DNA of 47,386 nucleotides from Lachnospiraceae bacterium UBA7784 (GTDB lineage Bacteria > Bacillota > Clostridia > Lachnospirales > Lachnospiraceae), in the NCBI GenBank assembly GCA_002480925.1, contig DLDA01000053.1, positions 1-47,386 on the forward strand, in the 5' to 3' direction. Position 1 is the first letter of the stretch; each line of letters opens with the position of its first letter. Shown one piece after another: positions 16,994-26,472 of the stretch. The notes beneath the pieces were generated by a model. The model ran no database searches. It was not told where the DNA came from and saw only the letters and a program-made list of their open reading frames with translations. The translations under genes were made by a program, and so were the position numbers.

Positions 16994-19667
16994 GCTTACA
17001 CTGGGCATAGTTGCTCATGTTGATGCAGGGAAGACCACTCTGTCGGAAGCCATGCTCTATGGAGCGGGAGTCCTGAAAAGACATGGAAGTATAGATGCCG
17101 GCGATACGGCTCTTGATACCGATGAGATAGAGAAGAGACGCGGTATAACCATATATTCCAGAGAAGCCAGATTCGTCTGGGAGGATACTATGGTCCAGAT
17201 TATAGATACTCCGGGCCATGTGGATTTCGGGACAGAGATGGAAAGGGTCCTACCTGTACTGGACATAGCGGTGCTTCTTGTCAGTGCCATCTCAGCTATA
17301 GATGAGCATACAAAGACTCTTTTTAAGATGCTTTCCTACTATGAGATCCCGGTCATTATATTTGTAAACAAGATGGATATAGCACGGGTGAGCGCCCGGG
17401 AGATCTTCTCAGAGATCAGATCGGAGCTGTCGGACGAGGCAGTTGATTTTTCAGCACCAGAGGACAAGAGGGACGAGGAGCTTGCTCTTAGCAGTGAAGA
17501 GTTATTTAAAGAATTTGAAGAGAAAAGAAGCCTTTCAGAAGAATCACTCCGGAAGGCTTTTTCAGAAAGAAGGTTTTTTCCTGTCCTTTTTGGAAGCGCA
17601 AAGAGCTACGAGCTGTCAGAGGATGGGAGGGACATGGCGCCGGAAGGCGTGATAAGGCTAATGGATCTTATCGTGACACTGGGGCAGTCAGGGCCAAAGA
17701 CAGAGGAATTCGGGGCCTATTGCTACAAGGTGACAAGAGAGGGCTCTACCCGTCTGGTCCATCTGAAGCTGACCGGAGGAAGCCTTAAGGTAAGAGAAAA
17801 CATTGGAGATGATAAGGTCACCCGACTCAGGCTTGTAAACGGCGATAGGTTTGAAAGCGTTCCGGAGATCACAGCAGGTGATACTGCAAGCGTCGAGGGA
17901 CTTTCTCATGTAAAGGCAGGCCAGACGATTGGACAGTGCAGAATAGAAAGAAAACCCTTGCTGGAGCCGGTCCTTTCATACAGAGTCCTGCCTCCGTCGG
18001 ATGTCAGTCCTGAGCAGCTATATGATCAGCTGATGATCCTTGGTGAGGAGGATCCTTCCCTCAATGTAGCCTGGTTAGAGGAGAGCAGGGAAGTCCATAT
18101 AAGACTGATGGGTCAGGTCCAGCTTTCTGTAATAACTGAATCGATAAAGAATCGCTTCGGATATGTCGTGACATTTGATGCCGGAAGGATAATGTATAAG
18201 GAGACCATAGGCAGCTCAGCGGAGGGAATAGGACATTTTGAACCGCTTAGACACTATGCCGAGGTGAGACTTCTGATCACTCCGGGAGAGCCCGGAAGCG
18301 GTATAGAGGTCGACAGTGAATGCCCTACAGATATACTCGACAGGAATTATCAGCAGCAGATCCTCTCAACACTTAGTGGCTACAGGCATAAGGGAGTCCT
18401 GACAGGAAGTCCGCTTACCGATGTCCATCTGACACTTGTCGGAGGCAAGTCGCATAATGCCCATACCATGGGAGGAGATTTCCGCAAGGCCACTATAAGG
18501 GCAGTGCGTCAGGGACTGATGAAGGCCTGCCCGGTGCTTTTAGAGCCATGGTACAGGGTCCATCTGATAATTCCGTCCGAGGCAGTCGGAAGTGCCTTAA
18601 ATGATCTGATGCAGATGGGAGGCAGTACGGGACAGCCTTATTCCAGAGGAGAGCGGACAGAGATAGATGGGGAGGTTCCGGTCAGCTCCTTCATGGAGTA
18701 TTCAAAGAGACTCATGGTCTATACCAGGGGCACCGAGAATATAGAGCTTTCAAGCGCCGGCTACAGGCCGTGCCATAACACAGACCAGGTAGTGGAGGAA
18801 AAGGGCTACGATCCGGTAAATGACGGAAGGAATCCGGTTTCATCGGTATTCTGCTTCCATGGAGTCGGAGAAAATGTGCCCTGGTATATGGTGGACCAGA
18901 TCGCAAGAAGCGAGCCCGTCCTTAAGGGAGATGATCGTGTAGACTGGGAGCATAGCAGGGAGGCCGTAGAAAAGGCGGCAGCCGAGGAAGAGGAGATCCT
19001 GGAGGAAAAGGAGCAGAGGCTTTCGGGCCCTGGCGCCATGGAGAAAAAGGGCGTGAAAAGGAGCTCATATCAGGGCTACAGCGGCATGAGCCCTGAGCTC
19101 GAGGAGATATTCATAAGAGAATTCGGAGAGATAAAGCGTCCGCTTGCCGGGGATTTTTCTACCGAGAGGAATTATGACAGGGAACAGAACATAAGGGATG
19201 CCAGAGAGGACTATATCATGTCCCACCCGGCTATCAAGGAAAAGAGACGCAGTGAGAACAAGAAGGACAGATATCTGATAATAGACGGATATAATGTGAT
19301 CCATGCGTCGGCAGAGCTGGCTGATCTTTTCAGAGAGAATATGGACTCAGCCAGGAATGCACTCGAGGATATGGTGGCAAACTATCAGGGCTTCGATCGG
19401 GCGGAAACTATCATAGTCTACGATGCCTACAACAGAAAGAATAATGCCGGAAGGACCCTGTCCAGAGGAAATATCACAGTGGTATTTACCAGAGAGGATC
19501 AGACAGCGGATGCCTATATAGAGAAGTTCACCCATGACCATAGAGACAGGGACAGCGTAAGGGTGGTGACATCGGACAATGCCGAGCAGACAATAGCCTA
19601 TGGCAACGGGGCCGTCAGGGTATCATCAAGGGAATTTCTGTCAGAGCTGAAGGAAGCGCATATATGA
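16983..19667 (+). CDS. TetM/EF-G-like translational GTPase fused to a Rae1/YacP NYN endoribonuclease domain
   Basis: An 894-residue cytoplasmic fusion. Residues 1 to about 650 form a complete EF-G-family GTPase closest in look to ribosomal protection proteins: P-loop AHVDAGKT (11-18), switch I RGITI (53-57), DTPGH (75-79), NKMD (129-132), then domains II-V ending in an SAGYRPCHNTD tail. A charged linker (about 650-760) contains MSPELEEIFIREFGE. Residues 762-894 match Rae1/YacP: LIIDGYNVIH with Asp768, VYDAYN, EDQTADAYIEKF and VVTSDNAEQ. B. subtilis Rae1 is known to enter the ribosomal A site and cut mRNA. The obvious inference is a factor that docks on stalled ribosomes by GTP and cuts the message there. 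It lies downstream of GH13 (11-bp overlap) and overlaps the next gene as ATGA. A plain tetracycline-resistance role is not supported. Confidence 0.9.
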   Translation: MRDKLTLGIVAHVDAGKTTLSEAMLYGAGVLKRHGSIDAGDTALDTDEIEKRRGITIYSREARFVWEDTMVQIIDTPGHVDFGTEMERVLPVLDIAVLLVSAISAIDEHTKTLFKMLSYYEIPVIIFVNKMDIARVSAREIFSEIRSELSDEAVDFSAPEDKRDEELALSSEELFKEFEEKRSLSEESLRKAFSERRFFPVLFGSAKSYELSEDGRDMAPEGVIRLMDLIVTLGQSGPKTEEFGAYCYKVTREGSTRLVHLKLTGGSLKVRENIGDDKVTRLRLVNGDRFESVPEITAGDTASVEGLSHVKAGQTIGQCRIERKPLLEPVLSYRVLPPSDVSPEQLYDQLMILGEEDPSLNVAWLEESREVHIRLMGQVQLSVITESIKNRFGYVVTFDAGRIMYKETIGSSAEGIGHFEPLRHYAEVRLLITPGEPGSGIEVDSECPTDILDRNYQQQILSTLSGYRHKGVLTGSPLTDVHLTLVGGKSHNAHTMGGDFRKATIRAVRQGLMKACPVLLEPWYRVHLIIPSEAVGSALNDLMQMGGSTGQPYSRGERTEIDGEVPVSSFMEYSKRLMVYTRGTENIELSSAGYRPCHNTDQVVEEKGYDPVNDGRNPVSSVFCFHGVGENVPWYMVDQIARSEPVLKGDDRVDWEHSREAVEKAAAEEEEILEEKEQRLSGPGAMEKKGVKRSSYQGYSGMSPELEEIFIREFGEIKRPLAGDFSTERNYDREQNIRDAREDYIMSHPAIKEKRRSENKKDRYLIIDGYNVIHASAELADLFRENMDSARNALEDMVANYQGFDRAETIIVYDAYNRKNNAGRTLSRGNITVVFTREDQTADAYIEKFTHDHRDRDSVRVVTSDNAEQTIAYGNGAVRVSSREFLSELKEAHI

Positions 19668-20755
19668 AGATATTGCACTGTGCAGACATACATTTGGATT
19701 CAAAGATGGAGAACAGACTCTCTCCTGACCAGGCCAGAGAGAGAAGAAATGAGCTCCTGGAGGGATTTCACAGGATGATAAGCTATGCCGGAAGAAACAA
19801 TATAGAGGCAGTGCTTATATCCGGGGATCTTTTTGACAGGAGACATATCAGAAAGGTCGTGAAGGAAGAGGTAAAGCAGGAGCTAACCTCGCATGGAGAC
19901 ATCGATTTTTACTATCTGAGAGGCAATCATGACATAACCGATTTCCTTGATGATCTGGAAGAGGTGCCTGCCAATCTGCATCTTTTTTCTGCAGACAGAT
20001 GGACATCCTACCAGTGCCCGGACAATATAGTGATCACAGGAAGGGAAATGGACGCCAAGTCACAGACAGACCTTATCAGCGAAATGGTTCTCGATCCCTC
20101 CAAGGTCAACATTGTGATGCTTCATGGACAGGACAGACAGTACCAGTCACATGATAATGCATATACGATAGATATTCCCAAGCTCAGGGGCAGGTACATA
20201 GATTATCTGGCACTCGGACACATTCACAGCTACAGGTGGGAGGAGCTTGATGACAGAGGAGTGCTCTGCTATCCGGGATGTCCGGAGGGCAGAGGTTTTG
20301 ATGAATGTGGGAAAAAGGGCTTCGTGGTTCTTGATATAGACAGCACAGGTGTGAAGTCGCATGAGTTTGTGTCGCTTGCAAGGCGGCAGTGCCACCAGAT
20401 TAAGGTAGAGGTGGAAGCGGATGACGATCTTGACCGGGTCGTGTCAAAGGTAAGGGCGGTGCTTGAAAAGGCATCGTTAAATGACCTGATAAGAGTCGAT
20501 CTGACAGGCAGGAAAAATATGGATTTAGAGATCGACTGTGACTGGATCAGGATGCAGACAGACAGGGGATTCTATGTATATGATGTGAAGGATGATACCA
20601 GTGTCAGGATAAACTATGAGAACTTCGCCCATGATTGGTCATTAAAGGGGACCTTTGTCCGTACTGTTCAGGGACTTGATATAGACGAGGAGAGGAAGGC
20701 GGAGATAATAGAGCTTGGGATCAGAGCGATAATGGAAGGGAGCCTTACGGAATGA
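19664..20755 (+). CDS. YhaO/SbcD-like metallophosphoesterase (DNA repair exonuclease)
   Basis: A 363-residue calcineurin-like phosphoesterase of the SbcD/Mre11/YhaO group. Motifs in order are ADIHLDS (about 7-13), SGDLFDR (about 50-56), RGNHD (about 86-90), MLHGQ and LALGHIHS, giving the two-metal nuclease site. A C-terminal capping domain (about 230-363) follows. It would be the nuclease half of a complex with the next gene, an SMC-like ATPase, to which it is coupled by an ATGA overlap; its own start overlaps the preceding stop in the same way. In Bacillus the counterpart pair is yhaO-yhaN. The DNA substrate is not known. Confidence 0.9.
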   Translation: MKILHCADIHLDSKMENRLSPDQARERRNELLEGFHRMISYAGRNNIEAVLISGDLFDRRHIRKVVKEEVKQELTSHGDIDFYYLRGNHDITDFLDDLEEVPANLHLFSADRWTSYQCPDNIVITGREMDAKSQTDLISEMVLDPSKVNIVMLHGQDRQYQSHDNAYTIDIPKLRGRYIDYLALGHIHSYRWEELDDRGVLCYPGCPEGRGFDECGKKGFVVLDIDSTGVKSHEFVSLARRQCHQIKVEVEADDDLDRVVSKVRAVLEKASLNDLIRVDLTGRKNMDLEIDCDWIRMQTDRGFYVYDVKDDTSVRINYENFAHDWSLKGTFVRTVQGLDIDEERKAEIIELGIRAIMEGSLTE

Positions 20756-23436
20756 AACTGATATCAGCATATATAGCCGGTTTCGGAAGGATCACAGATA
20801 CCAGGTTTTCCTTTACTCCCGGACTCAATCAGATACTGGATGATAACGGCAAGGGGAAGACGACGCTTGCAGTTTTCATAAAGGCCATGTTTTATGGAAT
20901 GGAGTACTCTCCGAGGAAAAGCGCTCTGACCGAGAGGGACCATTACCGTCCATGGAATGGAGGAAGCTATGGCGGCAATCTTATCTTTTCGGTTGATCAG
21001 AAAACCTACCGTATTGAGCGGACCTTCGGAGGGACAGCAAAGGAGGATACATTTGCTGTTTTTGACCAGGACAGCGGAAGTGAGTCGGATGATTATACAG
21101 AAAAGATAGGAGAGGAGCTCTTTGAGGTAGACAGGGAGTCGTTTGAGAAAAGTATTTTTGTCCCGCAGGGGTCTCTGGAGACAAAGATCACAAGTCAGCT
21201 GAACGCCAAGATGGGAGGTCTGGGCTCGGTTCAGGATGATATGAACAGATATGACCAGGCTATGGAGGCGATAGACAATGCGAGAAAGGTTTACACTGCC
21301 AGCAGCAAGGTCAATCCCGGGCTTATAAAGCAGATAAATGACAGGATCCATCAGGAAAAGGAAAAGGCGGACCGTATACCCAAGCTGCAGGAGGCCTATG
21401 ACACCAAGGCCCATATGCTTTTTGACAAGAGAAGCGAGCTCAGACGGATGGAGTACAAGAAGAGCACCCTGTCAGACCAGCTGGGTGTGATAGCCAGGAG
21501 CGAGAAGTCTGTAGGCGTCTATCAGGCCAAGATGGATTCTTTGAATAAGCAGGAGGAGGTGATCAGGGGCCTTGATGATTTTTTCGCTAACGGGCTGCCT
21601 GAGGAGGACTATATAGCCGGTCTTGAGAAAAGAGAAAGAGAGCTGAGCCTTAACAGAAACCGTCGTGATATCCTGAGGGAAAAGCTTCCAGAAAAGGAAG
21701 AGGAGGAATTCCTGACAAGGCTCTTTGCGAGCAGAAGCCCGAGCGAAGAGGATATCGATCAGTGGAAGAAGGAGTCCGAGATGATCAGGTCCCTTCGCAT
21801 CAAGGGAGAGCATGTGCAGATGTCTGATGAGGAGAAGGAACAGCTGGCCGAGCTTCGCGATTTCTTTAAAAACGGTACTCCTGATGATGAGCAGATTCAG
21901 GATACTCTTTCTGATATCAGCAGATGTAATGAGATATCAGGGCAGATGAAGACTCTTGGCGAGACCCACCAGAAGCACAGGGAGGCAGCGATCGGAGAAA
22001 GAGAGACCCGTTCTATAGAGGAAGGCTTTTCTGGAATTATTATAATAGGAATAATAACCGCTGTTTTCTTTCTGGCAAGTTCCGTTTTTTTTCGTTCGGC
22101 GGAGCCTGGAAAGCTGTCAATGGTCATTTCGATAGGTGCCTTTGTAGGTGGTGTTATCTTTGCAGTCGTTTTTATCATGCAGCTTCTGCACCGCATTTCC
22201 AATATGAGAAAGTCGAGGACAACTATCGAGGATGAGCTGTTTGAATCAGAAAAGGATCTGTCGAGGCTTTCCGCAGAATATGACAGGCTGCGTCAGACCA
22301 TATATTCCTTCATCGAGAAGTATCCGGTATCTGCTGATGATATGCAGCAGGCTCTTCTCGAGATCCACCGAAAGAAGGACAGATTTGACACATTAAATGC
22401 CGAGGAACAGAAGCTTTCCGAGAATACCTCCGGAATGGTCGAGGAGCTGTCAGCCCTTCAGCTCAAGCTCTATACCTCGCTCGATCCATATGCAAAGGAA
22501 TTCGGGATCAACCTTTATCAGGAGGATAAGGATTACGAGCTTATAAAGGCGATTTCCCAGAAGCTCAAGGAGTATAATGAATTCGAGGAGACATCCCAGG
22601 AGTATCAGCGTCTTGTCGCATCGATAAACAGCGAGACAAAGGCACTGCTGGTCTCACTGCGCTCATATCCGCTAAAGACCGATATAACGGATATAGCAGG
22701 TGCCCTAAGGGAGATCAGGCAGAATATGCTTCTCTATTCAAGCACCCAGAAGCAGATAGAGGAGATAAAGGATGAGCTAAGGCAGATTCATGTGGATGAA
22801 ATAGCACATTCGGGAAGGACTCTGCAGGAGCTTCAGGATGAGCAGAAGAGACTTGATGACGATATTTCTAAGCAGAAGCAGTATATTGCCGAGGACTTAA
22901 AGGAGCTTGATGCCCGTTCTGCTACACTTGTGGAATGTGAGGAGGCAAGGGAGACATTAAGAGAGCTCAATGCCAAAAAAGCCTCATATGAGAAAAAGGT
23001 CGAGCTGTTTGAGGAGACCAAGAAGTATCTGCGTATAGCAAGAGAAAATTTCCTGAAGGTATATATGGGCCCGCTGAGAGAGCGGCTGAATTACTATATG
23101 AAGTCACTCTATCCTGACTCAGACGAGGCTATCCTTACAGAGGATTTCGAGCTCGATATGAATCTTTCGGTATCGGTTTCTGGAAAGAGCGGAGGAGGAC
23201 GTACAAGAAGCAGCGACTATCTTTCAAAGGGCTATCAGGATCTGGCATCCTTCTGCTCGAGAGCTGCCCTTATAGATGTGCTCTTCAGAAAAGAGGAGCC
23301 TGTGATCATACTTGATGATCCATTTGTCAATTTCGATCAGGACAAGCTTTCTGACGCAAGGAAGCTTATGAAGGAGCTTTCCGACAAATATCAGATCATA
23401 TACATGACCTGCCACGAGAGCAGGTCGATGAGGTGA
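20752..23436 (+). CDS. YhaN-like SMC/Rad50 ATPase with internal membrane segments
   Basis: An 894-residue AAA ATPase of the SbcC/Rad50/YhaN class. The Walker A region is degenerate but recognisable (DDNGKGKTTLAVFIKAMFYG, about 25-44). Two coiled-coil arms follow. They are split by two hydrophobic segments at about 425-443 (IIIIGIITAVFFLASSVFF) and 453-477, as seen in YhaN, which would pin the apex of the coiled coil in the membrane. The C-terminus has a signature-like stretch (DYLSKGYQDLASFCSRAALID) and Walker B (PVIILDDPFVNFDQDKL). It pairs with the upstream phosphoesterase. A Zn-hook CxxC is not seen; the membrane hairpin takes its place. Confidence 0.88.
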   Translation: MKLISAYIAGFGRITDTRFSFTPGLNQILDDNGKGKTTLAVFIKAMFYGMEYSPRKSALTERDHYRPWNGGSYGGNLIFSVDQKTYRIERTFGGTAKEDTFAVFDQDSGSESDDYTEKIGEELFEVDRESFEKSIFVPQGSLETKITSQLNAKMGGLGSVQDDMNRYDQAMEAIDNARKVYTASSKVNPGLIKQINDRIHQEKEKADRIPKLQEAYDTKAHMLFDKRSELRRMEYKKSTLSDQLGVIARSEKSVGVYQAKMDSLNKQEEVIRGLDDFFANGLPEEDYIAGLEKRERELSLNRNRRDILREKLPEKEEEEFLTRLFASRSPSEEDIDQWKKESEMIRSLRIKGEHVQMSDEEKEQLAELRDFFKNGTPDDEQIQDTLSDISRCNEISGQMKTLGETHQKHREAAIGERETRSIEEGFSGIIIIGIITAVFFLASSVFFRSAEPGKLSMVISIGAFVGGVIFAVVFIMQLLHRISNMRKSRTTIEDELFESEKDLSRLSAEYDRLRQTIYSFIEKYPVSADDMQQALLEIHRKKDRFDTLNAEEQKLSENTSGMVEELSALQLKLYTSLDPYAKEFGINLYQEDKDYELIKAISQKLKEYNEFEETSQEYQRLVASINSETKALLVSLRSYPLKTDITDIAGALREIRQNMLLYSSTQKQIEEIKDELRQIHVDEIAHSGRTLQELQDEQKRLDDDISKQKQYIAEDLKELDARSATLVECEEARETLRELNAKKASYEKKVELFEETKKYLRIARENFLKVYMGPLRERLNYYMKSLYPDSDEAILTEDFELDMNLSVSVSGKSGGGRTRSSDYLSKGYQDLASFCSRAALIDVLFRKEEPVIILDDPFVNFDQDKLSDARKLMKELSDKYQIIYMTCHESRSMR

Positions 23437-23440
23437 GAAT

Positions 23441-24583
23441 ATGGCAAATATCATGGATTATCTCGACTGGAGAGGAGACATTCCATTCGAGGTGGATGGC
23501 TACAATGAGGTAGACAACCTGGTCTTTTCTACGATGGCTTATATAGATTTTGATGGCGTCGTCGGAGGAATGGAGGATGATAAGCCGCTTTCTATTGATC
23601 AGGTCAATGACAGGTACTGGAGGCTTCATTCTGAAAAGGAGATAAAGGACAGGAAGGCCTTCGTATCCGATGCTCCCTTTATCCTTAAGAAAATGGCAGG
23701 CAGCAGGCGTTACAGGGATATGAGGCTTTTGCATTATATAAATGCTGTAGATGAGAACCTGACCCTGCAGCTTTCAGCGATAACCATCATTCCGGGGGAT
23801 GGGTCAGTATATGTCGCCTACCGTGGTACAGATGATTCGCTGATAGGCTGGAAGGAGGATTTCCTCTTTGCATACAAGGACATGACGGTAGGCCAGAGGG
23901 CCTCGGTCGAATATCTGGACACAACGCTTAATTCACTTCCGGGTGATCTGATCCCATATGTCGGAGGTCATTCCAAGGGCGGCAACTTCGCAGTATTTGC
24001 AGCAGCTTTCTGCAATCAGCATATCAGGGACCGGATAAAAAGTGTCTATTCAAATGACGGACCAGGCTTCGTTTCGGAGGTGATCCATACAAGGGAATAT
24101 CAGGGCATTAAGGACAAGATAGTAAAGTACACGCCTGAGTTCTCATTTATAGGAGCACTGATGACTGAGGATGCAGATTCCATAATAGTAAAGAGCGATG
24201 AAAACGGAGCCTATCAGCATGATCCGTTCAGCTGGCAGGTCATGAGGAATCATCTGGTGCGTTCGGACGATATGACATCGTCGAGCAAGCTTTTAAACGA
24301 TACGCTTGGACGATGGGTCTCAAATGAGCCAATGGAAAAAAGAGCCCTGTTTATAGATATCCTCTTTGACCTGTTCAAGGAGGCCGGTGTAACCAAGGCA
24401 AGCGAGCTTGGAAAGAACAGGATAAAGACATCGGTAGCCATGGTAAATGCACTGAGAAAGCTTCCGGCTGATGACAGGATGGAATTCCTTGGTATCCTTA
24501 AGGATCTGGCGAAAAGCGGCGGTGATGCATTAAAGGATGCTATACTCGATGTTGAGACAGAGGCAAGGAATAATACCTGGTAG
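23441..24583 (+). CDS. Mbeg1-like (DUF2974) alpha/beta hydrolase
   Basis: A 380-residue protein with the DUF2974 fold. MDYLDWRGDIPFEVDGYNEVDNL at the N-terminus is the family's hallmark. A lipase-type nucleophile elbow GHSKGG (Ser near 173) sits after strand VGGH, and VYVAYRGTDDSLIGWKEDF is the oxyanion-side motif. No signal peptide is present, so it acts in the cytoplasm; lipid or ester substrates are likely but unproven. It starts 4 bp after the YhaN-like gene with GAGGTGA upstream and is the last gene of this run. It converges on the LTA-synthase-like gene with only one base between the two genes. Confidence 0.86.
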   Translation: MANIMDYLDWRGDIPFEVDGYNEVDNLVFSTMAYIDFDGVVGGMEDDKPLSIDQVNDRYWRLHSEKEIKDRKAFVSDAPFILKKMAGSRRYRDMRLLHYINAVDENLTLQLSAITIIPGDGSVYVAYRGTDDSLIGWKEDFLFAYKDMTVGQRASVEYLDTTLNSLPGDLIPYVGGHSKGGNFAVFAAAFCNQHIRDRIKSVYSNDGPGFVSEVIHTREYQGIKDKIVKYTPEFSFIGALMTEDADSIIVKSDENGAYQHDPFSWQVMRNHLVRSDDMTSSSKLLNDTLGRWVSNEPMEKRALFIDILFDLFKEAGVTKASELGKNRIKTSVAMVNALRKLPADDRMEFLGILKDLAKSGGDALKDAILDVETEARNNTW

Positions 24584-24584
24584 G

Positions 24585-26405
24585 TCATGGCTTGAAAAAC
24601 CATGGAAGTCTGTCATTGCCATGTGCCTTCAGGTCAGTATACTGGAGGCACTCATATTCCCACTCCTTCTGCCTGATAGCAGGATCAGCGTCCTTCCAGC
24701 TGTGGTAATTTCCATCATTTCCCAGATATCCCAGATGATTAAGGGCCGGGATCGATTTCTGCAGGTCCTTTAGATAATAATTGTAGTCGGACATTTCAAG
24801 CCCGCTGCATTCAAGCATCATGGTACCAAGATAGTTTGTGCTTGTGACGACATCCTCCTTTTCTGGTATATCATAGTTTGCCCATATGAAAAACGGAGTA
24901 GCATACCATCTTTCCTTTTCGTTAAGAGGGAGATCGCTGATCTTTTTCCCGCCTGAGACTGCAGTAGTGAAGTAGTCAGGCAGATCAGGATAATGATCTC
25001 CGAACATTACAATAAGGGTAGGTTCATCATAATTCTTGAAATAATCTATGAGATAGCCCAGGGCCTTATCACTTAGCTTTTCGAGTGAAAGGAAATGATC
25101 GGCCTCGCTTACCATTATATTTTTGGTCCTGATATCGCATCCTATATCGTTTGACGAGTATCCCCCGTGGTTCTGCATGGTCACATCAAACAGGAAGAAT
25201 GGCTGGTCCTTGCTCTTCTTGTTATTTATCACCTCTATAATCTTTTCATAATTAGCCTGATCGCTGATATGCTTATGATATTTAAGGACATTTTTGTTGA
25301 AATCCTTCTCTGTATAGAATCTGTTGAATCCCATAAGACCATAGGCCGCCTCCCGGTTCCAGTTGCTTCCCTTATAGGGATGCATCGCGACAGATCTGTA
25401 GCCCTGTGCCTCAAGGGTAGAGACCAGGGAATACTGTTTCTGCGTATAATAGCTTACATATGGTACCATTCCGGGGAATCTCTTTACAGAGTTTCCTGTC
25501 AGGAATTCATATTCAGTTTTTGCGGTGCCTCCTCCGGTAATGCATACAAGGGTATGCCCCTTAATAGTGTTTTCCTTCATTGAATCATAGTAGGGCATTA
25601 TCTGATCAGGCGTATTTAGCTTGCCGGCATATCTTAAGTCAGCCCATGATTCATTCATTATAGCGATAATATTTACGGGCTTTACGTTTGTTATAGTATT
25701 GGGCTCGCGCCTGCTTAAGGATTCTCTGGCGATCCTCTCTGTCTTCTCCGCTTTATATCCGTCAGGCGGAGTAAGCCTCATGAATTTCCCTACGCACAGA
25801 AAACCAAGAGTTGTTCCGTATTCATGGTAGGTCTTTATAGGAGCAAAGAGATCGGTCGTTATATCAAGGGCTCCGTTCCATTCAGTATTTAGATAGAGGG
25901 GGAAGAGAGCGACCATAAAGGCGGCGATCCCAAGGCGTATAAGGAGTTTTTTTAGCTTTCCCTTTCTGACTAGAACATAATCATAAGGAAAGATGGTGTA
26001 AAAAATAGTAAGTCCGATTCCTGTAACTATATCTATTATAAAGGGCATAGTGGGCCTGAAGCTGTATGAGCCGGCAACTGTCAGTGCAGTCCCTATGCTG
26101 AATATGTCGATGGCCTGGAATGGTTCTCCTCTTTCTGCATATACTATGAAGAAAACAATAGTCAGAGCGGAGAAGAATATATGGGTGAACAGAACGGATC
26201 TCTTTACACTGTTAAACCAGAACATAGCAATGAGATTTACAGCAGCAATGATAGCGATATTTATTATCATATAGTACCACTGCATCTTAAAAAAATCCGG
26301 ATTATTTACCAGCTCCATAATAAAGAAGCACCATATATCCGGTATCATGATAAGAAGCAAATGCTTCAGTTCAAACTGTCCTTTTTTTATAGCCTTTGTA
26401 TTCAT
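24585..26405 (-). CDS. LTA synthase family membrane sulfatase
   Basis: A 606-residue polyglycerol-phosphate-type transferase of the LtaS family, predicted to move glycerol-phosphate from phosphatidylglycerol onto a glycolipid or another acceptor at the outer membrane face. Five hydrophobic helices (about 13-190) are followed by an extracellular sulfatase domain. Visible site residues are IMNESWADL (metal Glu), the nucleophile loop GGGTAKTEYEFLTGNS with its Thr, and FGDHYPDLP (metal Asp-His). The Bacillus/Staphylococcus LtaS cleavage site is not obvious. The start at 26405 has no ribosome site; an extended -10 TGC-TATAAT ends 6 nt before the ATG, so the mRNA is probably leaderless. Confidence 0.9.
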   Translation of the reverse strand: MNTKAIKKGQFELKHLLLIMIPDIWCFFIMELVNNPDFFKMQWYYMIINIAIIAAVNLIAMFWFNSVKRSVLFTHIFFSALTIVFFIVYAERGEPFQAIDIFSIGTALTVAGSYSFRPTMPFIIDIVTGIGLTIFYTIFPYDYVLVRKGKLKKLLIRLGIAAFMVALFPLYLNTEWNGALDITTDLFAPIKTYHEYGTTLGFLCVGKFMRLTPPDGYKAEKTERIARESLSRREPNTITNVKPVNIIAIMNESWADLRYAGKLNTPDQIMPYYDSMKENTIKGHTLVCITGGGTAKTEYEFLTGNSVKRFPGMVPYVSYYTQKQYSLVSTLEAQGYRSVAMHPYKGSNWNREAAYGLMGFNRFYTEKDFNKNVLKYHKHISDQANYEKIIEVINNKKSKDQPFFLFDVTMQNHGGYSSNDIGCDIRTKNIMVSEADHFLSLEKLSDKALGYLIDYFKNYDEPTLIVMFGDHYPDLPDYFTTAVSGGKKISDLPLNEKERWYATPFFIWANYDIPEKEDVVTSTNYLGTMMLECSGLEMSDYNYYLKDLQKSIPALNHLGYLGNDGNYHSWKDADPAIRQKEWEYECLQYTDLKAHGNDRLPWFFKP

Positions 26406-26411
26406 GAGATG

Positions 26412-26420
26412 ATTATAGCA
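26412..26420 (-). promoter_or_regulatory. Extended -10 promoter giving a probable leaderless mRNA for the LTA-type synthase
   Basis: On the minus strand the sequence TGCTATAAT occupies 26420-26412, and the ATG begins at 26405, 7 nt beyond the end of the -10. A transcription start at normal distance falls on the start codon itself. A weak TAGAAA (26434-26439) could be a -35 with a 16-18 bp spacer. Confidence 0.7.
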
Positions 26421-26462
26421 TAGTGCAGGGGAATTTCTATGGAATTTTTACCACAGAAGTAG

Positions 26463-26468
26463 TATAAT
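26463..26468 (+). promoter_or_regulatory. -10 element before the candidate structured RNA
   Basis: TATAAT at 26463-26468 predicts a start near 26475, within the first bases of the paired region that follows. No good -35 is seen, so this is a weak promoter call. Confidence 0.45.
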
Positions 26469-26472
26469 AAAA

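Noticed and set aside
16983..18900. Tetracycline-resistance gene (tetM/tetO-type)
   Set aside because: The GTPase part resembles ribosomal protection proteins, but the gene sits in a chromosomal housekeeping run, has no mobile-element flanks and carries an extra nuclease domain. A resistance role is not supported.
20764..21414. 216-residue minus-strand reading frame
   Set aside because: Antisense to the ATPase gene with Leu-rich nonsense composition and no start signals.
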